Below are positions 17,440 through 26,570 of a stretch of 64,000 bases of DNA, piece after piece (position 1 is the stretch's first letter; each line of letters begins with the position of its first letter). A program made the translations under genes and the position numbers. Under the pieces are notes generated by a model. It searched no databases. It worked only from the letters and a program-made list of their open reading frames with translations, and was not told where the DNA came from. The DNA is taken from contig NZ_WSTC01000006.1 in assembly GCF_009789195.1 (NCBI RefSeq), positions 131,971 to 195,970 on the forward strand, given 5' to 3'. This DNA is from Paenibacillus sp. MMS18-CY102. Its GTDB lineage: Bacteria > Bacillota > Bacilli > Paenibacillales > Paenibacillaceae.

Positions 17440-18537
17440 ATGAAATTATTGACCACTTTATTAGAGGTGTTCAACCAAGCAAAGTATCCCGTTACCGGCC
17501 ATGGAAAGCGGAATGTGCAGGTGCTGAAGGAAGCGCTGGCGCATTACGATGGCGAATTGGATAGCGATGTGTATGGCTTAGGCGCGGTAATCGAGCCGTT
17601 CCAAGAGCGGATGGCGAAGCTGCTCGGCAAGCCGGCGGCGGTATTTTTCCCCAGCGGCACGATGGCGCAGCAGATCGCCCTTCGTATCTGGTCGGATGGG
17701 GCGGGCAGCAAGAAGGTGGCGTACCATCCGCTCTGCCACCTTGAGATTCATGAGAAGGACGGCTTGAAGGAACTGCATCATCTTGAGCCAGTTTTGTTGG
17801 CGGACATGACGAGGCCAGTACGGTTGGCGGATGTCACCAGCATGGAGGAGCCCGTAGCTTGTGTATTGCTAGAGCTGCCTCAACGGGAGATCGGCGGGCA
17901 GTTGCCGCCCTACGAAGAGCTGGTGGAAATATCGGCGTACTGCCGCGGGAAGGGGATCAAGCTCCATCTCGATGGGGCGCGATTGTTCGAGGTTCTTCCA
18001 TATTATGGCGTCACAGCAGAGGCGGTTTGCGGCTTGTTCGACAGCGTGTACATTTCGTTTTACAAAGGGCTCGGCGGCATTGCAGGTGCGGTGCTGGCGG
18101 GCGAGTATGATTTTGTGGAAGAGTCTAAAGTGTGGAAACGGCGGCATGGCGGCGATCTGATCAGCCTTTATCCATATATCCTTAGCGCGGAGTATTACAT
18201 GGAGCGGCGGTTGCCTCGCATGGCGCAATATTATGGGGAGGCAAAGGAGCTGGCAGCGTTGTACAACGGCTGCTCGGCAATTACAACGGTCCCTAGGGTT
18301 CCTGTATCCAATATGTTCCACGTCCATTGCGAGCTGGCGAAGGAGGTGCTGGAACCGATACTCATCGCTGTGAGCGAAGAGACAGGTGTGGGCTTCACGC
18401 ATGTGCTTCGGGAGAAGGACGGCGGAGGCTGCTGCTTCGAGGTGAGCATCGGAGACCGCTATGCCGAGCTGCCGAAAGAGGAGCTGCGGGACGCTTTTCG
18501 CGTGCTGGATGAGCGTGTGCGTGGCGAAACGGAGTAA
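17440..18537 (+). CDS. Threonine aldolase / beta-eliminating lyase family protein
   Basis: 365 residues of fold type I PLP enzyme. Features: D-V-Y-G-L-G near 45, F-F-P-S-G-T-M-A-Q-Q near 70 (phosphate cup), H-L-D-G-A-R-L-F near 175 (Asp to the pyridine N), and S-F-Y-K-G-L-G-G near 208 with the Schiff-base Lys. L-threonine aldolases cleave beta-hydroxy amino acids to glycine plus an aldehyde. The sequence fits that family, but other beta-eliminating lyases share the pattern. GAGAGAGGAC lies before the ATG. The repeat element B lies downstream. Confidence 0.85.
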   Translation: MKLLTTLLEVFNQAKYPVTGHGKRNVQVLKEALAHYDGELDSDVYGLGAVIEPFQERMAKLLGKPAAVFFPSGTMAQQIALRIWSDGAGSKKVAYHPLCHLEIHEKDGLKELHHLEPVLLADMTRPVRLADVTSMEEPVACVLLELPQREIGGQLPPYEELVEISAYCRGKGIKLHLDGARLFEVLPYYGVTAEAVCGLFDSVYISFYKGLGGIAGAVLAGEYDFVEESKVWKRRHGGDLISLYPYILSAEYYMERRLPRMAQYYGEAKELAALYNGCSAITTVPRVPVSNMFHVHCELAKEVLEPILIAVSEETGVGFTHVLREKDGGGCCFEVSIGDRYAELPKEELRDAFRVLDERVRGETE

Positions 18538-18587
18538 GTGGATGCGGCGGCGCCGATCGCTCCCGTTTCGAACAAGCATCAGGATTC

Positions 18588-18770
18588 TAACGGACTCCAC
18601 AGCCTCTATTGCTCCGAATTTGACACATCTGCTATTCTAATGGACTCAAGAGGCGTTATTGCCGCCATTTCAGCTGAAATATCGGCATTTGTTGCAAAAT
18701 AACGTCTCCTCAGTCCGTTACAATCTCAAACCGCCGCTTTTTCGCCAAATAACGCCCGATGGGTCCGTTA
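18588..18770. repeat. 183-bp intergenic repeat element, copy B
   Basis: Same architecture as copy A: forward units starting at 18588 and 18638 (50 bp apart), reverse units ending at 18720 and 18770 (50 bp apart), 183 bp in total. The outer nine bases of each unit, TAAYGGACT or (A/G)GTCCGTTA, are kept while the interior has diverged. It lies between the lyase and aldo/keto reductase genes. Confidence 0.8.
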
Positions 18771-18807
18771 GAGCGCGATATTGGTTGCCCAGCGGCGCCA
18801 GCGGCTC

Positions 18808-18833
18808 AATAGGGTAGAGAAACCTGCCCTATC
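18808..18833. repeat. Short hairpin repeat, family 2, copy 1
   Basis: ATAGGGtAG and CT-g-CCCTAT flank the loop AGAAAC. The core is shared with hairpins at 27608-27680 and 60444-60468. Confidence 0.5.
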
Positions 18834-18938
18834 GGCCGCCCAGTGGAGCCAACAACTCGAAATGTCCCGGTGATCAGCGTATAATTTGGGGAGTATGGCA
18901 AGCCATACAGCGATTTTGGGGCATGAGGAGTGATCCAG

Positions 18939-19874
18939 TTGAAGCAAAGGCAATATGGCAATACGGGCAAGCAGGTTTCGGAGATTGGGTTTGGCGCGTG
19001 GCAGCTCGGCAACCGGCAGGACTGGGCGGCTATGGGGGATGAGGATGCCATCGCTCTCGTCCATCAAGCACTGGAGAGAGGCGTGAATTTCTTCGACACT
19101 GCTCCGAATTATGGGCTTGGCCGCAGCGAAACGCTGCTTGGCATCGCGCTTGCCGGCAAACGCAGCAAAACCGTCATTAACACCAAATTCGGCCATGGAG
19201 CAGACGGCACAACCAACTATGATCCAAGCAGCATTCGCATTTCGGTTGAACAAAGCTTGCGCCGGCTGCGTACGGACTACGTGGATTCCGTTCTCATTCA
19301 TAACCCGCCGTTTGACCATCTCGATGGAAAACTCGGCCACTTTGAGATATTCAGCCAGCTGAAGCAGGAAGGCAAGTTGCTCGCTTATGGCGCTTCGGTA
19401 GACTCCAGCAAAGAAATGCTAGAGCTGATTCAGCATACAGAAGTTAATGTTATTGAAGTGTTGTTCAACATCTTCGCGCAAGAAACTGCCGAAGCATTCC
19501 AACTGGCGAAAGAGAAGAACATTGCACTGATCGTAAAAATTCCGCTCGACTCCGGCTGGCTGTCTGGCAAATATAACGCGCAAAGCACATTCGAGGGCGT
19601 ACGCAAACGGTGGTCACCGGAAACGATTGCGAAGCGTGCAGCGCTCGTGGACAAGATCCGTTTCATCTCGGACGAGCAGACGTCGATGACGACGGCGGCG
19701 CTCCGCTTCATTCTCGCATATCCTGAAATCGCGACCGTAATTCCGGGAACGCGCAATATCGCGCAGCTTAACGAGAACGTTGCAGCGAGCGATGCCCCGA
19801 TGCCGCAAGACCAAGTGCGCCAGCTTCAAGAGCTGTGGGACCAAGAGATCCGCTTCCAAAATCTCGGCTGGTAA
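18939..19874 (+). CDS. Aldo/keto reductase
   Basis: About 311 residues. The AKR barrel shows F-F-D-T-A-P-N-Y-G (catalytic Asp and Tyr, near 45-53), I-N-T-K-F-G (catalytic Lys) and V-L-I-H-N-P-P (catalytic His). I-P-G-T-R-N near 265 is the NADP(H)-binding segment. It probably reduces an aldehyde or ketone with NADPH. The start is taken as TTG 18939 because GAGGAGTG is 6-8 nt upstream; GTG at 18930 would overlap that site. It is a monocistronic gene closed by a terminator. Confidence 0.9.
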   Translation: MKQRQYGNTGKQVSEIGFGAWQLGNRQDWAAMGDEDAIALVHQALERGVNFFDTAPNYGLGRSETLLGIALAGKRSKTVINTKFGHGADGTTNYDPSSIRISVEQSLRRLRTDYVDSVLIHNPPFDHLDGKLGHFEIFSQLKQEGKLLAYGASVDSSKEMLELIQHTEVNVIEVLFNIFAQETAEAFQLAKEKNIALIVKIPLDSGWLSGKYNAQSTFEGVRKRWSPETIAKRAALVDKIRFISDEQTSMTTAALRFILAYPEIATVIPGTRNIAQLNENVAASDAPMPQDQVRQLQELWDQEIRFQNLGW

Positions 19875-19888
19875 TTCGCGTTTAGCAA

Positions 19889-19933
19889 AAGCTTCCGTAT
19901 CGCCGATCAAGGGGATTCGGAAGCTTCTTTTTT
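19889..19933 (+). terminator. Terminator after the aldo/keto reductase
   Basis: AAGCTTCCG and CGGAAGCTT pair around a 20-nt spacer and are followed by a TCTTTTTT tract. Confidence 0.85.
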
Positions 19934-19991
19934 ATAAAAAGTTGTAACGAATCGCCCTTAAGCAAGTCTTATGTCTGGAGGAGGTGAGAAT

Positions 19992-20504
19992 GTGACGCAT
20001 TTTGAGCAAGTATACAATCAATATTTCAAGGATGTTTACCGGTTTGTGTTGTCGCTTTGCAGAGACCCGGCAGTAGCCGAAGAGTTAACACAGGAAACGT
20101 TTTATAAGGCTTTAAGCAGCATTGGTCAATTCAAGGGCCATTGTAAAATTAACGTTTGGCTGTGCCAAATCGCTAAACATACATACTTTTCCTATGCGGA
20201 GAAGCAAAAGCGGTTCGTGGTTCACGAAACAACGGAGACGGCAAGTGAGCTGAATATCGAGCAACTAATGCTTAGCAAAGAAGAGGCTTTTCGTATTCAT
20301 AAGGCTTTGCATCGTTTGGAGGAGCCTTATAAAGAAGTGTTTACGTTAAGGGTGTTTGGTGAACTGGCGTTTGCGCAGATCAGCCAAATTTTCGGGAAAA
20401 CAGAAAGCTGGTCAAGAGTTACATTCCATCGATCCAAACGAAAGGTACAAGACTTGTTAGAGGAGGATGAGGAGTATGGAAGCAGTCCCATGCGAAATCA
20501 TTAA
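19992..20504 (+). CDS. ECF-type RNA polymerase sigma factor
   Basis: 170 residues from GTG 19992. GGAGGAGGTGAG directly upstream decides this start over the ATG at 19971, which lies on top of it. Region 2 is visible as Y-N-Q-Y-F-K-D-V-Y-R-F-V and L-T-Q-E-T-F-Y-K-A-L. Region 4 is visible as L-E-E-P-Y-K-E-V-F-T-L-R with the helix-turn-helix I-F-G-K-T-E-S-W-S-R-V-T-F-H-R-S-K. The last ~10 codons overlap the downstream anti-sigma gene, the usual arrangement of a co-transcribed ECF sigma/anti-sigma pair. The regulon is unknown. Confidence 0.92.
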   Translation: MTHFEQVYNQYFKDVYRFVLSLCRDPAVAEELTQETFYKALSSIGQFKGHCKINVWLCQIAKHTYFSYAEKQKRFVVHETTETASELNIEQLMLSKEEAFRIHKALHRLEEPYKEVFTLRVFGELAFAQISQIFGKTESWSRVTFHRSKRKVQDLLEEDEEYGSSPMRNH

Positions 20505-21165
20505 AGATTTGTTGCCTTTGTACGCGGATGAAGTATGCAGCGCTGAAAGCGCGGGATTGGTTGAAGGCCATCTGGCACAATGCGAGAACTGCCGAGTGGA
20601 GCTGAACAAAATCAAGGCGGCGATTCACCTGCCCCAAGAGATTGTTGTAAAACATGAGAACGAAGCCGCAGCGATCAAAGGGATCGCAGGCTTTTGGAGA
20701 AGGTCCAAATTAAAAGCGTTTGCTCTTGGGTTGCTCGGCGCTGCGCTGCTGTTTGGCGTTTATGTGGGCTTGTTTCAGTGGAAGATTATGAAATTGCCTG
20801 CGGGGAGAATTGAAATTTCGGAGGTGAGCAAATTATCGGATGGAACAATTGTCTACCTAATGAAGGTGAAGGATGAGTATGACATCAATTTCATAAAGTA
20901 TGATATGGACGCAGATGGCAATTTTTATTTAACCCCTCTTCGGCCAGTCGTAAAATCAAAGGCAATAGTTGACCGGTTTCAAAATTGGCATCAGGACATC
21001 GAACACGAGAAGTATCTTTATAAAGAGAAATATGGCAAGGGCCTCAAAGCGATCTATTACCGAACGTCTGGCGAGGACGTGTTAGTCTGGAAAGAAGGAA
21101 TGGAAGTGCCAGCTGCAAGCAAAGAAGTGGAAGCCGAATTCCATGAAGCGAACGGGACACGATAG
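20476..21165 (+). CDS. Zinc-finger anti-sigma factor
   Basis: 229 residues from ATG 20476 (ATG 20467 abuts the GAGGAGG). The N-terminal zinc-finger HC2 domain shows C-E-I-I-K-D-L-L-P-L-Y and H-L-A-Q-C-E-N-C, the H-x3-C-x2-C arrangement that binds the sigma factor. One membrane helix (~75-95) is followed by a ~135-residue extracytoplasmic domain that I do not recognise, which should sense the signal. It overlaps the sigma gene by 29 bp. Confidence 0.88.
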   Translation: MEAVPCEIIKDLLPLYADEVCSAESAGLVEGHLAQCENCRVELNKIKAAIHLPQEIVVKHENEAAAIKGIAGFWRRSKLKAFALGLLGAALLFGVYVGLFQWKIMKLPAGRIEISEVSKLSDGTIVYLMKVKDEYDINFIKYDMDADGNFYLTPLRPVVKSKAIVDRFQNWHQDIEHEKYLYKEKYGKGLKAIYYRTSGEDVLVWKEGMEVPAASKEVEAEFHEANGTR

Positions 21166-21173
21166 CATAACAA

Positions 21174-21230
21174 AAACAGCGGCAGCCTATGGTGCAGTTT
21201 CAAGCCATTGGGCGAGCCGCTGTTTCTTTT
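21174..21230. terminator. Bidirectional terminator between convergent genes
   Basis: AAACAGCGGC and GCCGCTGTTT form the stem, with A-rich sequence on the left and TTTCTTTTA on the right. It serves both the anti-sigma gene and the AICAR formyltransferase gene. Confidence 0.75.
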
Positions 21231-21232
21231 AT

Positions 21233-22399
21233 TTAATGATGAAATAATCGGATATTCGAATAAGCCATGGCCATTCCGTATTCGTTGGCAGCTTCTATCA
21301 CTTGTTCATCGCGCAGGGAGCTTCCCGTTTGCACGACGTACCTCACGCCACTTTGAGCCGCCCGGTCAATATTGTCGCGGAAAGGCAGAAACGCGTCGGA
21401 AGCGTAAGACACTTCGCTCAACCCTGCCAGCCAATGCTGTTTCTCCGCTTTCGTAAGCCGTGCAGGCACCACGCCAAAATATTGTCTCCATTGCTTTTCT
21501 TCCGCAGGCGTAAAATCCTCATTCGTCCAGCCGTCAATGGCATTATTGATTTCAGCACGGGACAGCCCAGCGCGGAAATCCATTTGTTGCACGATTGGAT
21601 GCTGCCTTAACCGCCAGTTATCCGCTTTTCCAGCTGCAAGCCGCGTGCAATGAATCCGCGATTGCTGCCCTGCGCCAATGCCGATCGTTTGCCCATCAAG
21701 CGCGAAACAAACGGAGTTGGACTGTGTGTATTTGAGGGTAATCATCGCAACTAGCAGATCCCTCTTGGCGTTATCGGGAATGTGCCGTTGCTGCGTTACA
21801 AGGTGATTGAAAATTTCCTCTGAAATCTCGGCTTGGTTTCTTTCTTGTTCCAAGGTGATGCCGAACACGGTTCTTTGTTCAATAGGATGTGGCTCATAAT
21901 CAGGATCGATCGCCAAGATAAGATAGTTTCCGTTCTTTTTCCTTTTTAAAAGGGCAAGGGCATCCTCGTTATAGCCTGGCGCGACAATGATGTCGGAAAC
22001 TTCTTTCATAAGTAAATTTGCAACTGTCACATCTACGTTGTCACTAAAAGCCGCACAGTCACCGAACGATGACATCCGATCCGCCCCTCTGGCTCTTGCG
22101 TAAGCGACAGCCAATGGAGAAAGCGTCAAGCCTTCAACAAAATAAGATTGGATAAGCGAGTCAGAAAGCGGGGAATACACAGCTGCTCCGGCTGGGCTTA
22201 CATGCTTAAAGGAGGCTGCTGCCGGTTGGCCAATGCGTTGCCGAAGTTCGCGAACAAGCTGGAATGCATGGAGTGCATCCAAGAAGTTAATGTAGCTTGC
22301 CTCCCCATTTAAAATCGTGAAGGGCAGTTGTTCGTTGGAAAAAAGCCTAGCCTTCGTTTGATGTGGATTCATCCCATACCGCAAATTAACTTCTTTCAT
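21233..22399 (-). CDS. Free-standing AICAR formyltransferase (phosphoribosylaminoimidazolecarboxamide formyltransferase)
   Basis: 388 residues corresponding to the C-terminal transformylase half of PurH without the IMP cyclohydrolase half. It transfers a formyl group from 10-formyl-THF to AICAR in purine synthesis. Visible: L-R-Y-G-M-N-P-H-Q (residues ~7-15), L-N-G-E-A-S-Y-I-N-F-L-D-A, F-K-H-V-S-P-A-G-A-A-V with the catalytic Lys-His pair, S-F-G-D, and L-K-Y-T-Q-S-N-S-V. The start is ATG 22399 with AGGAG 8 nt upstream; the frame also opens with TTG 22405, but too close to that site. It is preceded by a ZTP riboswitch, which senses the phosphorylated form of its substrate. Confidence 0.93.
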   Translation of the reverse strand: MKEVNLRYGMNPHQTKARLFSNEQLPFTILNGEASYINFLDALHAFQLVRELRQRIGQPAAASFKHVSPAGAAVYSPLSDSLIQSYFVEGLTLSPLAVAYARARGADRMSSFGDCAAFSDNVDVTVANLLMKEVSDIIVAPGYNEDALALLKRKKNGNYLILAIDPDYEPHPIEQRTVFGITLEQERNQAEISEEIFNHLVTQQRHIPDNAKRDLLVAMITLKYTQSNSVCFALDGQTIGIGAGQQSRIHCTRLAAGKADNWRLRQHPIVQQMDFRAGLSRAEINNAIDGWTNEDFTPAEEKQWRQYFGVVPARLTKAEKQHWLAGLSEVSYASDAFLPFRDNIDRAAQSGVRYVVQTGSSLRDEQVIEAANEYGMAMAYSNIRLFHH

Positions 22400-22421
22400 C
22401 TCCAAAACTCCTCTCAGAAAA

Positions 22422-22456
22422 TGAAAAAAGTATTCAGACTTGAAGTCCGAATACTT
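22422..22456 (-). terminator. Riboswitch expression-platform terminator
   Basis: On the minus strand AAGTATTCGGAC pairs with GTCTGAATACTT and is followed by six T, directly after the ZTP aptamer and 23 bp before the AICAR formyltransferase start. The stem begins right at the CCTGGGCA end of the aptamer, so ligand binding can compete with terminator formation. This indicates control by transcription termination. Confidence 0.88.
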
Positions 22457-22526
22457 TGCCCAGGCGTACGGCTGTTATGCTGTGTGCTCCCTCATGGTTC
22501 ACCATGTTCGCGCCAGTAACACACAG
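22457..22526 (-). promoter_or_regulatory. ZTP riboswitch (pfl motif)
   Basis: Read on the minus strand: P1 arm CTGTGTG (22526-22520) pairs with CACACAG (22486-22480). Between the arms are the conserved ACTGGCG, a GAA, a GG...CC hairpin and GGGAGC. A short linker then leads to the hallmark CGCCTGGGCA at the 3' end. These are the known conserved parts of the ZTP (pfl) aptamer. Its ligand ZTP/ZMP accumulates when 10-formyl-THF is short, which fits the downstream AICAR formyltransferase gene. The aptamer should switch transcription on by disrupting the terminator that follows. Confidence 0.92.
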
Positions 22527-22542
22527 ATTCCTTCTTAAGCAG

Positions 22543-22571
22543 ATTTTACGAAATAGATTGATGAATTACAA
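22543..22571 (-). promoter_or_regulatory. SigA-type promoter of the riboswitch transcript
   Basis: On the minus strand TTGTAA (22571-22566) and TAAAAT (22548-22543) are separated by exactly 17 bp. The predicted transcript would start about 10 nt before the aptamer's P1 stem. Confidence 0.6.
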
Positions 22572-22772
22572 GTTTTTGCTAGATTTAGTGCGTTATAGCG
22601 GCTCTGATATCCGTTTGAAATGGAAAACGAAGATAGTTCTTGAATCATATTTTTTCTTGTTTTTTTATGAAAATAGTAGGAAAATTAATAGTCGGAAATA
22701 TACGAGTTTCGGATTTGGATGGATAGATTGTAATTGTAATAGGATGCAACATGATATAGGAGGAGAAAAGTA

Positions 22773-25700
22773 ATGATTTTACAGCTCAAAACAGCATTAC
22801 AATCAAGAAGAAGGCATTTCCGCTTGATGATGTTCATTGCGATTGCAGCAGCGGCCATTGTGCTAGGCTGGAACGGAAGCAAGGCATCCGCCGCGAATAC
22901 GCTGGATCAAGGAACGGGCCCGACACATCCGTCCACAATAGGAGGCAGTAATTATATTGGGCAGAGCTTTACCGCGGGCATGACGGGCACGATGTATGAG
23001 TTGGATTTGTTTGTCACTCAGGTTAGTCCGCCAGCCGGTACTACATTGATTATCGAAATTCATGATGGAGAAAATCCAAACGGCACGTTGTTGGGATCCA
23101 GAACGCTCTCCTATAACGAAGTGCTAGCCTTGCCAGGTTCGCCAGGCGGCAAGTTTACGGTTACTTTCCGAGATGGCATTAACGTTACCGCAGGCAATAA
23201 GTATACGATTATGATTCACTCGTCTCCTGGTACGGGGCAAGTAACGATGCATATGTTTGGTACAAATGTGTATAGTGGCGGGCAGAGCTATTATTACGGC
23301 ACATTCAATTCAAGCTACGATCTGGCATTCCAGACCTATGTCTCCGATTCGTATCGGAGCTATATTCCGTCGCTTATTGTGCCGCCGATTGTGAGCACAT
23401 ATGGCCAGGCGGCTCCGTTTACAGCAACCTTAATGGTGGACGGCGAGCCGCTGGCGAACAAGTATGTTACATTTTCCGTTGATGGAAATGCAGTTGGCAC
23501 TTTTGGTACGAACGCATCTGGCGTGGTTAACGTTAATTACCTTGCTCTTTTATCGGCGGGAACGCATACGGTGAATGTTTCATATGCAGGAGCCTACCCT
23601 TATTACGCGGCTAGTGCATCCACCACGCTAACCGTGAATAAAGCGGACTTGACCGTAACGGTTCAGCCTAAAACGAAAGTTTATGGCGATAACATGCCAC
23701 TTGCGACGGCAACCTATACCGGAGCTGTGACAGGCGACTTGCCTGCGATCACAGGAGCAACCGTATTCACGATTGGAGCGGGCAGCGCCACCGGCGTTGG
23801 CACGTATCCGATTACGGCATCCCTTGGCAGCTCACTGAGCAATTATAATGTCACGTATGTTCCTAGCACGTTGGAGATTACGCCTGCGCCGCTGAGCGTA
23901 ACCGTACAGAATGATTCCCGTGTTTATGGAACAGCTAATCCTTCGTTCACTGCTTCGATTACAGGGTTGAAAAATAGCGACAGCATGACAGCATCGTTCG
24001 CGACCGCTGCGGACGTCAGCAGTGCGGTTGGCGGTTATGCGGTAACGCCTTCCCTGAATCCTGTGAGCGGCAGCTTGAGCAACTATGCAGTTACGGCAAC
24101 ACCGGGAACGTTGACAGTGACGAAGGCGTCGTTGAGCGTAGCTGCATCGGACGCTTCGCGCCAATATGGCGCAGCCAATCCGGCATTTGCAGGAACGCTA
24201 ACGGGCGTAGTGAACGGCGATAATATTACGGCTTCCTATACGACAGCTGCTGACGCGAGCAGCTCGGTTGGCGGTTATGCTATAACGCCGCAGTTAAACG
24301 ATCCAACAAGCAAGCTAGGCAACTATGATGTAACGGCAACACCAGCGACGTTGATGGTGACGCAAGCTCCGCTGAACGTAGCTGCATCGAATGCTTCACG
24401 CCAATATGGCGCAGCCAACCCACTCTTCACTGGTTTATTGTCGGGATTGCGTAATGGGGATGCAATTACTGCCTCCTATACGACAACAGCGGATGCGAGC
24501 AGCCTGATAGGCGACTATCCAATTGCACCGCAATTAGCCGACCCTTCAGGCAAACTGGGCAACTATACGGTTACAGAGACGCCAGCGACGTTAACCGTAA
24601 CGAAAGCGCCTTTGGCTGTGACAGCTGATGATTTCGCCCGTTGGCTGAACGAGCCAAATCCGTCTTTAACCGGGACGCTCACAGGCACATTGGCGACGGA
24701 TGGCATAACGGTGCAATACGTAACTTCAACGGTTCAAAACAGCCCGGTTGGGACCTATCCGATCACGCCGGAGCTAGACGATCCTAACCATCGGTTAGCG
24801 AACTATAACGTTACAACGACGCCGGCTGTATTGACGGTGTACGCTAAGCCAGCTCCAGCCTTCGCGGCAGGGGACAGCGTGGCATCCGTAACGAAGAATA
24901 TCCAGCTTCCGGCAGTCGATGAAGGAGGCAATACGCTCAACTGGACATCGGCGGACAATAGCTTGCTTGACCCCGCAACGGGCAGCATTCATCGCCCATC
25001 CTTCACGGTTGGCGACAAACAGGTGACGTTAGAGGCTTCTGCGACGGTGAACCATATGGCTGTTTCGGTGTCCTATGTGCTTACAATTAAAGCTGCCGCA
25101 ATGACGGATGAGGAAGCTGTAGCGCTGGATAAGGGCTTGCTCACTATTGGTTATGCAGCAACTGAGAATGAATCGAATGTCAGAAGCAAAGTATCGCTGC
25201 CGGCAGTTGGAGTGAACGGTTCGGTTATTACTTGGGCATCCTCTGAGGCTGGTTATGTGAATCCACAAACAGGTGCCGTTCAGCAGCCATCGAACACGAG
25301 CGGTGACCAACGGGTAACCCTTACTGCAACGATCACAAGGGGCGCAGTGACGGAAACGAAAGTGTTTCAATTAACCGTCCTTCATGACCTGTCGTTAATC
25401 GTTCAGCCCGATCAGCCGTCGGGGTTGTATCTGGATATCGTGGACAGCCAAGGAAACAGCAAGCGAATTAACATCTCACAAGCGGACGCGACAGCGGGAA
25501 CGATTCACATCGATGCTGGCCAAGCAGATATCGGAATTGAAGTGAGCGCCGAGGTCGTGGACAAGCTGCGCAAAATCAATGGGGCGTTCAAGCTGCTCGT
25601 AACGACGCCAGCAGGCTCGATCACGATTCCAGCTACGGCCTTTGATTCGAAAGCTATCGTGCGCTATACCGTTCATGTAGGCACGGCGGCATCCCAATCG

Positions 25701-26552
25701 ATGCAGGCAGCACTGGCCCAGCAGCAAGTGAATGTACTGGCTGGACCTGTTGCATTCCAGTTTGCAACGGTTAATAGCAAGGGACTGAAGATCGACAAAC
25801 AAGCATTCCAAGGAAAAGTAACGCGCTCCATTGTTACGGATAAAACGAATTTAGATTCCAGCGCTGTCGTTGTGCGGTGGGATGACAAAATACAGGCGTT
25901 CAGCTATGTGCCAGCCCAGTTCCAATTGGCTGATGGCAAACTTATCGCAACATTCAATAGCAATGAGACAGGCGTTTACCTATTCGTGAACCGTCCGGTG
26001 CTCTTCAACGATCTGGTTCAGCATTGGGCGAAGGAAGATGCGGAGTGGTTGGCTTCCCGCTTCATTATTGAGGGGCGCAGCACAGGCCAATTCGATCCGA
26101 ACAGCGGGTTGACGCGTGCAGAGACGGCCGCATTGCTTGTTCGTGCGCTCGGCATTTCAGGCATGGAAGCAGACGCAACATTCTCGGATATTTCGGGCAA
26201 ATGGTATGAGCAAGCCGTTGCCTTGGCTGCGCAAGCAGGCTTGGTAACAGGTTATGAGGATGGTACGTTCCGTCCGAACGCGAAAGTGACGCGTGAAGAG
26301 TTGGCGCTTATGATTACGAGAGCTATTGCCTATTCGGGCGTTAACGCACAGGCGGCTCAAGGCGCACAAGGCGGCAAGCTGGTGGATGCGGATAGCATCT
26401 CTGCATGGGCGGCCGATGCTGTTCAGCAAGTGCTGGACCTCGGCATCGTCAAGGGCGATCCTAACGGCAGCTTCCGCCCGCAGGATACGGCAACGCGGGC
26501 GGAGATGACGGTTATGCTGCGGCGATTGTTAGAGGCGTTGCAATACGCGTAG
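22773..26552 (+). CDS. S-layer-anchored surface protein with five MBG repeats and three SLH domains
   Basis: 1259 residues. A signal peptide covers ~1-40 (ending A-S-A-A), followed by an N-terminal beta domain to ~200 and an Ig-like domain (~205-290). Then five tandem MBG modules of about 80 residues run from ~290 to 690; each starts L-x-V-x-x-x-D/N-x-x-R-x-Y-G and ends S/L-x-N-Y-x-V-T. Two degenerate Ig-like modules (~700-870) and a beta-rich region follow. Three SLH domains (~1075-1259; F-N-D-L-V-Q-H-W-A, F-S-D-I-S-G-K-W-Y, and a third) bind pyruvylated secondary wall polymer. It is probably a long extracellular stalk or adhesin. AGGAGG precedes the ATG. The 373-bp leader region is A/T-rich. 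Confidence 0.88.
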   Translation: MILQLKTALQSRRRHFRLMMFIAIAAAAIVLGWNGSKASAANTLDQGTGPTHPSTIGGSNYIGQSFTAGMTGTMYELDLFVTQVSPPAGTTLIIEIHDGENPNGTLLGSRTLSYNEVLALPGSPGGKFTVTFRDGINVTAGNKYTIMIHSSPGTGQVTMHMFGTNVYSGGQSYYYGTFNSSYDLAFQTYVSDSYRSYIPSLIVPPIVSTYGQAAPFTATLMVDGEPLANKYVTFSVDGNAVGTFGTNASGVVNVNYLALLSAGTHTVNVSYAGAYPYYAASASTTLTVNKADLTVTVQPKTKVYGDNMPLATATYTGAVTGDLPAITGATVFTIGAGSATGVGTYPITASLGSSLSNYNVTYVPSTLEITPAPLSVTVQNDSRVYGTANPSFTASITGLKNSDSMTASFATAADVSSAVGGYAVTPSLNPVSGSLSNYAVTATPGTLTVTKASLSVAASDASRQYGAANPAFAGTLTGVVNGDNITASYTTAADASSSVGGYAITPQLNDPTSKLGNYDVTATPATLMVTQAPLNVAASNASRQYGAANPLFTGLLSGLRNGDAITASYTTTADASSLIGDYPIAPQLADPSGKLGNYTVTETPATLTVTKAPLAVTADDFARWLNEPNPSLTGTLTGTLATDGITVQYVTSTVQNSPVGTYPITPELDDPNHRLANYNVTTTPAVLTVYAKPAPAFAAGDSVASVTKNIQLPAVDEGGNTLNWTSADNSLLDPATGSIHRPSFTVGDKQVTLEASATVNHMAVSVSYVLTIKAAAMTDEEAVALDKGLLTIGYAATENESNVRSKVSLPAVGVNGSVITWASSEAGYVNPQTGAVQQPSNTSGDQRVTLTATITRGAVTETKVFQLTVLHDLSLIVQPDQPSGLYLDIVDSQGNSKRINISQADATAGTIHIDAGQADIGIEVSAEVVDKLRKINGAFKLLVTTPAGSITIPATAFDSKAIVRYTVHVGTAASQSMQAALAQQQVNVLAGPVAFQFATVNSKGLKIDKQAFQGKVTRSIVTDKTNLDSSAVVVRWDDKIQAFSYVPAQFQLADGKLIATFNSNETGVYLFVNRPVLFNDLVQHWAKEDAEWLASRFIIEGRSTGQFDPNSGLTRAETAALLVRALGISGMEADATFSDISGKWYEQAVALAAQAGLVTGYEDGTFRPNAKVTREELALMITRAIAYSGVNAQAAQGAQGGKLVDADSISAWAADAVQQVLDLGIVKGDPNGSFRPQDTATRAEMTVMLRRLLEALQYA

Positions 26553-26570
26553 CGTTTTGTAAGAGCAATG

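Noticed and set aside
22456..22773. 105-codon plus-strand open frame across the riboswitch
   Set aside because: It reads through the ZTP aptamer on the opposite strand and has no Shine-Dalgarno site; the aptamer explains the sequence.
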